Assembly (NCBI GenBank): GCA_015179125.1
Contig: WHVA01000269.1
Location: forward strand, 1 to 64,000
Source of the DNA: Gautieria morchelliformis
Taxonomy: Eukaryota > Basidiomycota > Agaricomycetes > Gomphales > Gomphaceae
Direction: 5' to 3'
DNA length: 64,000 nucleotides
The position numbers and the translations under genes are program-made. This document shows positions 19,629 through 31,512 of the stretch, one piece after another (position 1 is the first letter of the stretch; every line of letters starts with the position of its first letter). The notes under the pieces were generated by a model. It was not told the DNA's origin. It made no database searches and was given only the letters and a program-made list of their open reading frames with translations.

Positions 19629-21015
19629 CATGTCTGAGCAGTGGAGTGATGAGCGGTAGGCTGTGGATCCCGTCCAGCAGGACGCATCCGTTGACCGACA
19701 AGGATGACAGTTCAAATGTGTCAGCTGACACTTCGGTCCCCCAGCTTGGACTGACAACGTCGGTCAACCTCTGAGTATGCTTCGTATAGTTCTGTCAGAT
19801 GGAAGGAAAACTCACTGCTCACATGCAGGAACACGCCTCTTCCGCCGCCATGCAGGCGGGTTTGTTCCACTGGTTCCATCGACGCCGATGCGGATTTTCA
19901 GCCGGAGCCAGCAACCCTGCCATGCCAGTCGGCTGCTCACAGGCTCAGATTACCGGTTGGTACAGGCAGACCATGCTGTTCTAGAACATCACTGACTTCG
20001 CCCTCAACCGGCCAACAGGGATCTCCCGCGCTATTGGTAGGCAATGTCCCGTTGGTTCATATTAATCCATCATGGATTATTTCAGGCAGATAGAGATTTT
20101 TTAATGTGTAATATAGCGCATCTGAACTGGTTCATTAGTGGCCAAGACACCGGTGACCCTCTCCTGCCCCAATTAAACACGTATACATCAACAACAGTGC
20201 AATACCGACGCCGCGAGTCTTATTAAGGACTACACAGATGGTGAGTGGCTTCGTGTATGTTTGGCAGACGGGGACATGACCCTGGCACATGCCACAGGTC
20301 CACGGGCCATCAGGAACAGAAGTTTACTTTACAATACCACGGCAATCTGGCAAAAACTTATCTCCGTTTCCGAGCCAGTAGCTACTAGGCAAGTCCGATC
20401 ACCTCTCACATTCTGCCTGTCGCTGACTGTCAAACTGTCTCGCCTCCAGCCAGCACTGCTCTCCCGCGTACAACGACGCTCACCCTTCCCCGCCTTACAC
20501 ACCGCCCGCCCTGTCCTATTACCAAGATCCCTCTGCCCAGTCTCAGCCCGAGGTCGAGCCCGTCTATGCGCATGATCAGCACCAGGACATGTTCCCACTA
20601 CAAATGATGCATCAAGACACAATGGGTAGCATGATCAGCACCAGGACATGTTCCCGCTACGAATGATGCATCAAGACACAGTGGGCCACTATCACCCATC
20701 GGCGTCGTTTGCGCACGCGTATGACGGCAATGACGACCTATTGCGCGTACGGAGACGCCACGATACTGTTCGCCACATCCATCGTTTAAACTGCAGTCAC
20801 TGGAACCGCGCAACGACTTACCTATCTGGCGCCAAACTCCAAGTCGAAGGCTGAGCTTCGCCATGCAGAGGACTTGCTGGTGCTGCGCCCCAACGGGTGC
20901 ACGAAAATCTCATCTTCGGCGGCATCTCGCGACCTGCAAGTGAAGCTAGGCGACGAGGGCCTATATGCCTTAGCCAACAAAGCCTGGGCATCCAGAGGCC
21001 GTCCTGACTCTCATA
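19629..21015 (+). pseudogene. Unit 3: broken copy of the zinc-finger-like gene
   Basis: Starts with the MSEQWSDE frame, which stops within a few codons. Further pieces match the array: the TCGGTCCCCCAGCTTGGACTGACAAC region at 19731, a Pro/Tyr/Gln-rich segment near 20453-20570 (for example SPPYTPPALSYYQDPSAQSQ), and a finger remnant RKSHLRRHLATCK near 20905-20945 in another frame from its upstream exon. A 59-bp tandem duplication at 20571-20688 breaks the frame. The reading is closer to a canonical finger than units 1 and 2, but no continuous gene can be built. Confidence 0.5.
20571..20688 (+). repeat. 59-bp tandem duplication in unit 3
   Basis: CATGATCAGCACCAGGACAT begins both 20571 and 20630. 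The two 59-base copies differ at only a few positions. Because 59 is not a multiple of three, the duplication shifts the frame. Confidence 0.9.
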
Positions 21016-22154
21016 GCAAGAGGTCGTGGAGAAAGTAACTGTACCGTTTATCAATGAGAGACTTGGCCAGTCCACGTGAAACACAAATCATGTGCTGGTC
21101 CATGCTAATCACGTACTCATTGGAAATTGAGGATTTAGCCCAAATCAGTCCTCGCTGGCATGTAAGATGATCAGCGATTAAGATCACAAGGTGCCACGTA
21201 TCCGGCTTCACGACTAACAATCGACTGGTCACTGTTAAGCCGCCTCACTTAGTCGGCTCACGCGTGGTGCATGTGCATGCTCATATTTGAAGGTTCCCAC
21301 CGATCGATTACCCATCAATACCACAGATGGACTATAGAACCTATGGTGGTATCTCAGCCAATTCAGTCGCCCATGGCGTACGTACCTCACAGTCCGTCTC
21401 AGTCCGCGCAACATACTCTTACTCCCCTATAGGAAGCTTCTCATATTGGACGTGCCACCCTGCGATCCATGGAAAATAAAGCTGCTTCGCCTATGTAAGT
21501 TTGATGCTCCAGGAAGCCACATCAAGGATCTTTAGGTCTCGAAGCCATTGAGCGAAGAACTGGATGTAAGGCTGCAAAATTCAAAAAATGGGGAGAAGTG
21601 CGTATCATAACTATATCCAGTGACTATGACACATCTAGGGATCGTACGTACCAGTCGATCTGCGCGAAAGCATGACTGCTATGATTCTGCTGCATTATCT
21701 TGGACGTGATGTTGACAAGGATAGCAGTGGAGAAAACAGGTCGGAGATTGGGTCCAGTATCCGGTCGAAGAACATACTAAGTGTAATAACAAAATTTGGG
21801 CAAGAGAAATATGCCCTCAATCGTAATCTTGGACTCTCATGTCTTGATAGAAAGTAAACTGCAGTTTCTTGAATGAGTAGAAACCTACTTCGTCGCTTAC
21901 ACCGTTTCAGTCAGTCGATTTGAAGGGTCTAAAAGCTTGAGCGTTTCACCAATGTGCTTCAAGTCGGTCCTCGATGCATCAGAATAGTTGTAGTCGATGC
22001 TCACGCCAACATTTTCTTCAATAGGACTGCCAGCTGCCCTTCCACTTGAGTACTGCGTTTCATAACCGCCTCGTCTCGGTGGCTTGAAGAGACTAAAGCA
22101 TACATCGGAGCTTACTCACCACCCGTATTGACAAACACGGAGACTGAGGATTTA
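21016..22154. other. Region between the zinc-finger array and the biotin gene
   Basis: 21016-21500 still carries degraded array sequence, including the block CCTGCGATCCATGGAA also seen near 15870 and 19308. From about 21510 to 22154 I see only short unsupported frames. Nothing is assigned. Confidence 0.5.
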
Positions 22155-23521
22155 TTAGAGTTTGGAGTGGACGTTAGGTGACTCCGCTCGTCTCTGTGTA
22201 TCCGCCCAGGTCATAATGCCTGCCAGAAGCCCATCGACATCCTCAATGGTATTTCCCGCGTGTAGGCATATTCGTACCCGGTCCATCCCTTTTGGGACAG
22301 TAGGATAAGTGATTGGGCGTGTCAAATACCCTAGCTTCTGAAGGTGAGCCGCCAGAGGCCGAGGGTAACGTGTTATTAGGGAATGATGGGAGACACGACA
22401 TGATTGAGATCATTTTCTGGCGTCCACAACACATCAGGTAGGCAAATCCAGTTACCCGAAGAAGTTCTGAGGTAACTTCGAAGGGCGCGTCGAAAATGTG
22501 CACATATATAAGCTAATTGTGCGGAAAGCTGCCAAGTAAAGTTAGCCAACTCTCTGAAGGGAATGCTGAAGATGGCTACCTGGTTGCCAACGTCTTCTTC
22601 GAGCATGTCAAAAGAACAACCGATGCCTATCACGCTGGCATGATTCAACGCTGTAGTGTAGATGAAAGGACGTGCGTAATTAACCAAATAATCCCGGATC
22701 AATGGGCTGGTCAGGATCACAGCTGCTTTGCAGTTGAGCAGACATATATACAGAGAAGATAATAACAAACCGCCCGATCCTGCGAGTGCCTTGCCAAATG
22801 TATGCAGTCTCGCCGTGACCCGCGTCTCTAGCCCGAGCATCGACACAATTCCTCGACCGTTCTCGCCATATAATCCAGTGGTATGAGCCTCATCAACGAC
22901 GAGGTGGTGGTTTCTGTAGGGTAATACTCGATCGAGGAGACTGACAATCTCCCGCAAGGGTGCAAAATCGCCGTCCATACTATACAGAGACTCGACCGCC
23001 ACAAACACGCTGTTTTCGCCCACTCGGACACTAGCTCGATCTTCAATTACTGCCCCTAGAAGGTGTTCCAAAGAGGCTAGGCTGTTATGTTTGAAAGACC
23101 ACGCTGAGTCCCGGGCGCGCGAAGAGCGCATTCCATCATGTACCGAAGCATGAATGTACTCGTCGTACAGTATCACGTCCCCCGCTTGCGGAACTGCTGC
23201 GAAGAACCCCGCATTTGCGTCGAACCCTGAGTTGAAAAGCAATGCAGCAGGTGCGTTGAAGAACGAAGCCAGCCGTGTTTCCAACGCCTCGTGCCCGGGT
23301 ATATCTGTGAGCAGCCGCGATCCTCCCGACCCTAATATTTTCTCGTGTTTGCTAAGTTCATTCAGGAAACGAGTCCGTAGATGTGAATTGGAGGCCAGGG
23401 AGAGATAATCGTTTGAACAGAAGTCGATGAGGGATCCAGTCCCGGTGGGCAAGCGCCGAAGAATTGTGCGTTCCTCGCGTGACTTCAAGGCTTTTTTGAG
23501 CTTCCCTTCGAGTTCACCCAT
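22155..23521 (-). CDS. 8-amino-7-oxononanoate synthase-like PLP enzyme, with a frameshift near the 3' end
   Basis: A BioF-type alpha-oxoamine synthase: joins pimeloyl thioester and alanine in biotin synthesis if orthologous. Starts at 23521. Seen: DFCSNDYLSLASNSHLR, GSGGSRLLTDIPGHEALE, the cofactor Asp-His block VVDEAHTTGLYGENGRG, and the PLP-lysine block LHTFGKALAGSGG. A stopless 45-bp intron (22726-22770) and another near 22515-22578 (GTAGCC...ATTAG) interrupt it. The C-terminus continues with PTVPKGMDRVRICLHAGNT and DVDGLL, but in a different frame. Between SPII and LITRYPRPLAAH one base is missing (near 22385), so the annotated frame ends early. It could be a recent pseudogene, a natural truncation or a sequence error. 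Other alpha-oxoamine synthases are less likely given length and motifs. Confidence 0.82.
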
Positions 23522-23888
23522 GGCGTCAACCTCATAGGATGTCCAATTTCGAGCCTCTTGTTATGGCAATAGGAGTCACGTCTACTGAAATAATTTTCGG
23601 CCGGGAAGGGACGACTTGAAGGTCCGCTCTCCGTCACGGAGAACCGTGCACGGCGACCGCCAGATTTCCACATGCGGGAACCTTGAAAGTACGTAAAAGT
23701 AGTGGGAATCATGTCGTTTGCGAAAACTAACACATATTCAACTCAAGTCCCGCAGATGTGTAGATAAAGTTAATAATTCTAGAAAAACGACCGAGTTCAG
23801 AGCTGCAACGCCTTAAATTTAAAGGCCAGAATTATCAGTAACGTCTGTAAATCCCCTTCCGTTTTTCCTCCTCTCTACGAACGGAAGT

Positions 23889-26239
23889 TCAGTCCTTAAG
23901 AGCCCATGTAGAAGTCGAGGTTGCCCACCTATATTCAAACATTACTTGCACTGCTGCAAAGAGAACCACGCTTGCTATGAACAAGAACTGGATCCCTAAT
24001 GCCAGTGTGATTACAGATGTTGTGCTATGAGGAGTGATGGCCTACCTTGCCAGCTACCGAAAAGTTGCTGAATCAGGTATTTCATGCCATCGATACCAAT
24101 CGCGAACCCCACGAGGTTAGCTGACATCATAGCCAGGACATTAAATACTCCGCCAACAGCACAGGAATGACGGAACCACCACCGATCGCCATACTGTTCG
24201 TGCAAAAACGTCATTTTCAACGAAAGGGGTACCAAAAATTAGAATCTAAAGGACAAGTGACTAACCTTCTCAGATGTGAAATACCATCTTGCTGTCAATT
24301 CCGGAAGGATGAAAAGCGAAACCAGCCAACCCCACGCGAGAAGACGCAGCGAAAGATCATGCCAAAGCGCCACAAAGGTAAATACGAGCAACGTTGACAA
24401 GACGGCCCTACGAGCACCTCCCACAGGGACATATATGTATCTGGCGTTAGGTTTTAAATATAACACTGAAGGTAAGGGTTGTCTTCCGAGTGACGTACCG
24501 CAACGACCACAGGTTATAACTCCGGTGCCAACTTCGCCAAAAGCCCAGCGTGGAATAATTGTTGGCCATACAGCGTACCATATTTTCAGGCGCATCAATC
24601 CCATCTACCAGAGCCCATAGTCGGAAAAATCGCCAAGGGACCAAAAGCTATGACAGCCCTTTGTGTGAACGAATGATAGTTACATAGGTAGACGCTTTAC
24701 CTTCAGCCAGACGATGATCAAGTTCCAAAACCCGATCATACAAATCTCCAGAGGCGAGTCACCCAGCCAGGCCGACGAATCCTTGATAGCCACTACATAC
24801 ATGTAATGCAGAATGAATTCCATCGTAAGGAGGCTAAACAGAAAACGGGCGAAATAGAGTATTGTGGATGACTTTGAAGTCGGAGAATTCTTGGATGACG
24901 GCGGGCGACGAAACTGCATGCAGGGGCTTAGTAGGTGGGGAGACATGCGCGCACAATGGAAGTTATTTCAGTTACCTGCCAGAGGAAATCATTAAACGTA
25001 ATAATAGGGCCTGCGAAATACAACGGCGGGTAGAGAATATATGCCACGTAGTTGATGGCACTGTATGATTCAAGGTCATGCGGAGTCTGTGCCCGATGTT
25101 TAGTCGAGAGTTCTGCAGTTGAATCCTTCGGTGACATGGTATCAGAAGAATAAGCAAGACCACATAAAATAAATAGATAGATACCTCGATGTACTGACGA
25201 GGACTATGCGATGCCCAGTAGTAGTCCATATTGAAAGACACGAGGCGTAACATTGTGATATTGAAAGCAACATGCCAGTGAGGGTGAAAACCATTGACTT
25301 CGTCCTAGCTAGCACGAAGAGATTAAGTCTGTGAGTTATCATTCCTCGTATGGAATCCTGGCGGGACGCTTGTGGTCGTAGAAAATAAACGCACCAGCAT
25401 GGCAAGAGAGGGGTGCAGCTGCGAAAACTTGTAACCACGGTGAATTTCATTTAAATACAGTACGAATCCATTAAATGCCCACGTGACCAATGGACCAAGG
25501 TACTTCGGACTGGCCGATGAACATGCAAGCTTGGCTATAACAAGATTCGCTGATAGAATGAAGAAGACTTTTAAGGCACTGAATCCATGGAGGAATACAA
25601 CCATAGTGATGGAAAACAGAGCGAGAAAGGGTATCCGACGAAGCTTGTTTGATGTTGCGGGCAGCGAGGACGCGGAGGGAACTCGACTGGCGCGGCTGTA
25701 GATATGAGAAAGGATGAAGAACATGGAGGCGAGGAAAACGAGCGTAATCAAGTTATTTCGGAATGATCGATATTGCGTGTCGCTGTTATCCTAACGGTGT
25801 AGTCTTCATCAAACTGAATGGTAGTGAGGGACAGATGACTCACAATATAACGGCCTGGTATCCAACCAGGTGAAAGCCTTCTAGCAAATAGTGGGTAGTT
25901 GGGATGTAGACCTTTGAACATAATGTCTATAAGTGACAGTGAATATATGTGAGCATGCTCACTGTCGCTCAACCGCACTGGCACCCGCACCATTAGTACA
26001 ATAGCTACAACTACAACTAATGCATAAATGATGAATTCGGGGGTTCGCCACCTCATTCCAGTTTGGCCTGTGGAGAACCGCGAACGAGTTGGAGTCTCGA
26101 CAGTTAGACTGGTGATCCCACGTTTCCGCCAGGACGTGCAATATGGTGACGTCGCGTCATCTAACTGAAGCTGAGGGGGTATCGCTCGAGGTTCATGTCG
26201 TAAATCTGTAGGCATTGGGATACGAACTTCGCCACTCAT
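23889..26239 (-). CDS. GUP1: MBOAT O-acyltransferase, GUP1 type
   Basis: Multi-exon gene starting [13 protein letters not shown] at 26239 and ending in [16 protein letters not shown]. After a soluble N-terminus come many membrane segments ([31 protein letters not shown] and others). MBOAT family blocks include [51 protein letters not shown], the Asn-containing [19 protein letters not shown], and the catalytic His in [12 protein letters not shown]. This order matches fungal Gup1, an ER protein that remodels GPI-anchor lipids and was first named for glycerol uptake. About nine short introns are implied by frame changes with GT...AG borders. All expected blocks are present, so the gene appears intact. 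It lies back to back with the GH5 gene. Confidence 0.9.
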
Positions 26240-26430
26240 GGGAAAAAAAAAGTTATATAACCACCATTAGGTAATGAGTTCGTTTGGTTTTTTCCCGCAA
26301 TTAATCCGTACATACTCAAAAAACCCGTCAGCCTTGGTCCCGTGGACAATCTCTTCATGCGGCCCGTTCATGGCCTGCAAGAGTACTTAAGCATGCACGA
26401 TGCAAGTGAGGAGGAGCTCAGCTTCCCGTC
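26240..26430. promoter_or_regulatory. Divergent promoter between the GUP1-like and GH5 genes
   Basis: 191 bp separate the two start codons on opposite strands. It includes a poly-A/T run (near 26243-26251) and no clear TATA box. Shared control is only inferred from position. Confidence 0.45.
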
Positions 26431-28754
26431 ATGAAGTTACTGTCCTGGTCGGCTACTACTCTTATTCTTTTAACGTCACATTGCGTATATGCTAGCCCAA
26501 ATCTTCTGAGTCGCATACCTGAGCTAAGAAGGACTGGTTTGAATGATGCTCAGCTGGGGAGCATTCTTGATTCGCGTGCCACCAACGGGTCTTGCGCCAT
26601 CAACAGTACTGATGGGATAGTTTTCCCTGGCCCCACTTCACCATCCACTGAAGATTTGCTCAAAAGAAATTCCTTTGTGGCCAGGTGCGCATCTCGAACA
26701 TGAGATATATTAACTAAATGTAGTTCACGTTAGAGAAGGAACAAAGCTAAAGCTTGTGGGTAAGGACTTCCGAATCGTTGGACCCAACATCTATTGGTTG
26801 GGGTTAGATGAAAATGTTATGTGAGAAGTTTGTTAGATCATCCTCCTATTCTACTGACACGAGAGTTATAGTCCAAACCCAGCCTACCCAAGCAAGAGAC
26901 GCGTTCTTGAAGTCATGGGTATTGTTTCTGTAAGGTGCTGGGCCATGCCATTGATATTTCTTACTATCATTTCACTTAAGGCAATGCGTGGTACAACGGT
27001 TCGAGGTCACACCCTAGGTATTTCTGTGGGTAATCCACTGAGTGTTGAACCATCTCTGGATGTGTTCAACGAGGCCGCATACGAATCTATTGATTTTGCG
27101 ATATTGGCTGCCCGCATCTATGGCATCAAGGTAAACTGATGCACTCTACAGATATATTTTGACTGAACTGTTGTTTCCATGTAGCTGCTCATCCCTCTTA
27201 TTGATAATGTTTGTATGAACTATCTCCACTTTTAGCACTCTTCGGCTTATTTTTTACTCTCGTATTCCGTAGTACAATTAGTAAGTCACAATTTTTTGCC
27301 CTGAGCTTATGTACCTCACACATAGATATACTCAGCTATCACGGTGGGAAGTATCAATTTATACAGTTCAATGGAATACCCTTCAATGGTACTGGTGCAA
27401 ACATTACGCCACCTGACGTTGGGGCCTACTTCTATAACACCACAGAGATCGTCGAAAGCTTTAAGGTAGTTGTATATTTAATCCAATGACGTTCAACTTC
27501 TGATAATGTTACTCAAGCGTTATATTACGCATCATCTGAATGTACGCCTGCTACTACTACGGGTTGGCCTTCAATTAAGCATGGTCGTTCATCGTTTCTG
27601 TTTTCCTACAGCACGTAAACCAGTTCACAGGCGTAGCTCTCAAGGATGACCCTACGATACTGGGTACGCATATGAGTCAGACATACATCAGATCGTTCGA
27701 CTTATCCGGTATCGTTCAAGGATGGGAAACAGGCAACGAGCTCGCTGCTATACGTTTTGGTGACGGACCAGCACCACCAGCCTGGACAAAAGACATTGTG
27801 ACACTGATAAAGAGTGTAGCTCCAAAACACCTAGTTGGTATGTGGTTTTACTAACTTCGTTGGTGTCAGTGTTCCCATATTCTTACCACCTATGTAAAGT
27901 GGATGGAACATGTGCGCTCCGGCTCATTCCCGCCTAGACATGTTCGTCTGATGGTTATTGTAAGATGGAATATGGCCTGGGACCGGTCAACTGGATACTA
28001 CGGAAGTGGATATATTGTGCGTTCATCAGAGTTCTTCAGAGGTTTCACTTCCTTGTTCAACTTGGGCTCAGCTCAGATCATTTCTGTGAGTTTCTTTGTC
28101 GTTTGATTCAAATCGCAAAATTCATAGTTTCTCTCACCTAGATCCGCCGAATATAACCAAGTATATAAACGGTCGGGACCTCGTCACAGCAGCGGGGCGA
28201 AATTACTTGGCCGGGGAATATGACTGGTAAGTGTGCCACGTTTTTTCCTGTGTGATCTGACCTCCATGCATTCTAGGACTGGTCTAGCAAGTTGGCTTTT
28301 CTGTCACATTCAAAACTTGCTTATCCGCTTGTTAGAACGGTGGGGACGACCTTACTGACTGGCTTAGCTCCGTAAAATCTTCTGGTTTGGGTGACGGTGA
28401 TATTTTCTGGTCCCTATTCGGACATGACGATCAGTGCTGCCAATACGTAGAACACAACGACGGCGAGTCATTCTATTACCAACGGGGTCCACTCGACATT
28501 AGACAGGGTAACATTATGGTGAGATCAAGCTATTTTATTACCATTCAGTAGCATTACCAACATTTCAATCGTTAGATTAGACACGCCAATGACATTAATC
28601 CTGGCCCTACCCGTGATTCATCTCTCGCTTGCCTAATTTTACATAAAGCTTACCCGTGTATAGTTCCCCAAATCCTGCCGGAGGTCGCTTGCCCGCAATG
28701 GCGTTTCCCGCCCAGTCTTGTGCCTCCTGGTCTACTTTCACTTGTAACGTGAGA
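26431..28754 (+). CDS. Secreted GH5 family glycoside hydrolase (mannanase-like)
   Basis: Starts with a signal peptide MKLLSWSATTLILLTSHCVYA. About a dozen short introns split it, and the exons join in frame: KLVGKDFRIVGPNIYWLG, RGTTVRGHTLGISVGNPLS, YGIKLLIPLI, YHGGKYQFIQFNGIPF, then the acid/base Glu in AWETGNELAA, DGTYGIWPGTGQLDTTEVDI, FSDHFYPPNITKYING, the nucleophile Glu in NYLAGEYDW, and IFWSLFGHDDQCCQYVEHN. It ends LPEVACPQWRF...LSLVT. These are the hallmarks of a GH5 (beta/alpha)8 barrel often annotated as endo-beta-1,4-mannosidase in mushrooms. No CBM1 is seen. The substrate is inferred from family resemblance, not shown. Confidence 0.85.
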
Positions 28755-28916
28755 CACCGAGAAGATAAATCTTCTGTCATTAATCCAAATAGTGCTGCAA
28801 TATGACAGTAATAGAGGCTGCTCTCTGCGTTTATATTTGTACAGTTCTGCCTGCAAGAGTCAGGAGTCGGTCACGGCGGTGACCGGCCGATCGCTGAGTA
28901 ATCATTGGCGTCGATC

Positions 28917-31512
28917 ATGCTGCTGCATGGCTTAAGGAATGCCAAGCCTTGTCTACGGCGTTCGATCCTAAGGAAGCGCCGTAACTTCCTTGCTCTGACT
29001 TTATCTCTCATTCTTCTGGGACTTTTCCCTGCCGTCAAATACATTCAGCATGGCGACATCAAGCTCACGGCCCGGGTGTCCTATGATCCACTGTGGTCGT
29101 ATCCTTACGTGAATGCGTCTGCTACTGCATTTCCACCCCATGATCCTACCTATATTGTGTTTGAACCGCCGATCTTCCAGCCTCGCGGTACGTATCTGGA
29201 TCAGCCACTCCAGGATACCAGACGACTGTTGTCCCATTGTCGAGACGGTTACTTCGCGGAAGGTGCACCGTGTCACGCCGGCCCCGATCCGCCGTTAGAT
29301 GTCGTGTGGACATGGTCCAACGGCTCGGATAGATTGTTTCACAAGTCGTTGCGCGCTGCGCTGACTCCTACCAGGTCACCACGTCCTCATCTTTTCCGGT
29401 ATGTATAATTCCGCACGTGTCCAGTCTGTTGATTTGACGATCTGTGGCAGTGATCACGACGAGATACGGCACTCCATTCGTTCGGTTCTTAAACATTTCT
29501 CAGGCAGCACAACACAGCTGTATATCGTGACCTCAGATTTCAGCATCCCCATCCCAGTGATGGATGGCGATGATCTCATTAACGGGACGCGCCGTTTAGG
29601 TCTCGTACCGCGTTGGTTGGATCCAGAGGCTGCTTCAGAGTGGCGGGACGGAGACGTGCGTCTTGGTATGAAGTATCATTCGGAAATATTCCCAAGAGGC
29701 TACGGCTCCAGTTTTAATAGGTTACGCCCTGATTTAATGTGTAAATGCGTCATTTGTCTAAAACTCCTTGACAGCTACGGAATTGAAGCGCAACTAGTGA
29801 ACCTTCAAGGTGTCTCAGAGAATTTGTAATCTATGCCTACCCTTTTTAACACGGGCTATAAGTAATGCTGATTTTATCGCAGCATTTACATGGTAACGTG
29901 GAAATTTATTCCCGTTGCACTCGCCTCCTAAACCGAGTACCAGAACGACGATTTCTTCATGTCGTCCAACCTCTCTCGGTCAGACTTTTATACGTCAGGT
30001 GAATCCAAACCACTTCCCGTCTTTTGGCAGCAATATAACAAATGCAGCATATGGCGTTGTCCTGAGAATGCAAGCCGATTTGCTGGTAAAGAATAAAAAT
30101 GAACCTAAGACCTACAGAGAAGGCGAATGGGGCCCGCTGGAGTACACGAACTGGTGTTTAAGTATGTTTTCCCTGGCTATCACTATATTTGTGATCTTAC
30201 AAGCGTACCTAATTGACCACCGTCCAGGTAATCGCTTTGGCTCCCGACGACGCCCATACGTTACTCACACCGCAAAGGCTGTCTCTCTCAGCTTGTTAAA
30301 AGAGTTCTCCCTTATGTGGGACGCCGAACTAACTGTTACCGCTTCACATGCATTTAGAGGAATGATGACCGGGCACAGCGATATGTACTCGTTGTTCCTA
30401 TTCTCTCACTCTATCGTAGAGCGGTGGAGAGAGGGCTTGCTGTGGTCATGGGCAGTAGCCAAGCTTGGCGGTATGCATGATGAGTGGCTTCCTGCTGACT
30501 CGGAACGCGCATGGCATGATGTTGGGGGCCAGCCTGGAGCGTCTGTGGTAGAAGTAATGAAGACTAGCCGAAGAACTGTGCGGGAGGACGTTGTAAGCGA
30601 CAATTTGCGAGCTGCGGGACATGTTTTGAGTGGCAAGACAAGATATGCATTTGGTAAGTGTGAGAGGACGGAGAATCCCTAGACTGACGTTGCTTTGCTG
30701 CAGCGAGCGGAGATGGGTATCCGTATGACTATCGGAACAACGATGGTAAACTTGTGTGGCCATCGTTCATGTCATCCAAAGAACCTCTTTGCACAATCCG
30801 ATATAGTGAATGTTTCGACAGACCAGGGGTGCATACCGCAAGTGAATTCTTCAAATACGTGGCTTTTGAGAACCTACGCTGTGGGGATTGTAGTACGTGT
30901 ATGCTCAACTTTGTGAGACACTATCCACTCAGACGTGCGGAACAAGTTATCCATGCTTTGCGGGCGGCCAGTGGAACCGCTGGCCTCTCTGCATTTTTGC
31001 CCGATGCCGCCAGAATCCTCTACCGTGGGGAAGAGGACGGGGGCCGGTCACAGAGCAGGAGTGGTGATACTGGTCCCCCACATTTGCCGTTAGAGTCCGA
31101 TTGGAGACAGTGTCACTTCGCATTGCAAAGCGTTGTACAATCCAACAACATAGTAAACGTCCGAGAGTGGACACTTCAGATGCTGGAACGATACCGTTTT
31201 GTCATTGGTGAACTGAAATCATCTTTTGTATGGGGATGACAAGCTGACATTTGAAGGTCAAACATCTACTTTATTTTATATCATAAGGTCCGCGAGCGAT
31301 GCGCTGATTCAGTTAGGAAGAGCAAAGTTCGAAGAAGACGCGGTGTGTTCTTTCATCGGGAATCGAGTTATTCAATTGATGTGAAAGGGTTTGTCATGCA
31401 GGCACTCATGTGCTTGAACGATAATATGGATGGTTTCAGTCCCCGCGCCGAAAAGCTGCTGCTTGATTGGCAGGAAGGACGTTGGGGACGCAAGGCAGGC
31501 TGGGAACGGTAG
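28917..31512 (+). CDS. Stealth-family phosphotransferase (XPT1-like xylosylphosphotransferase)
   Basis: Type II membrane protein: ATG at 28917, basic start, then a single anchor FLALTLSLILLGLFP. Stealth regions appear in order. CR1 is LDVVWTWSNGSDRLFHKSL. CR2 is HDEIRHSIRSVLKHF with QLYIVTSDF, and the NDDFFMSSNLSRSDF block follows after an intron. CR3 and CR4 are in TASHAFRGMMTGHSDMY, YPYDYRNNDG and the C-terminal MCLNDNMDGFSPRAEKL. About seven short introns are needed, all with GT...AG ends. In Cryptococcus the related Xpt1 transfers xylose phosphate to mannose on glycans in the Golgi. A similar glycan-phosphorylating role is inferred here. The stop is TAG at 31510. Confidence 0.85.
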
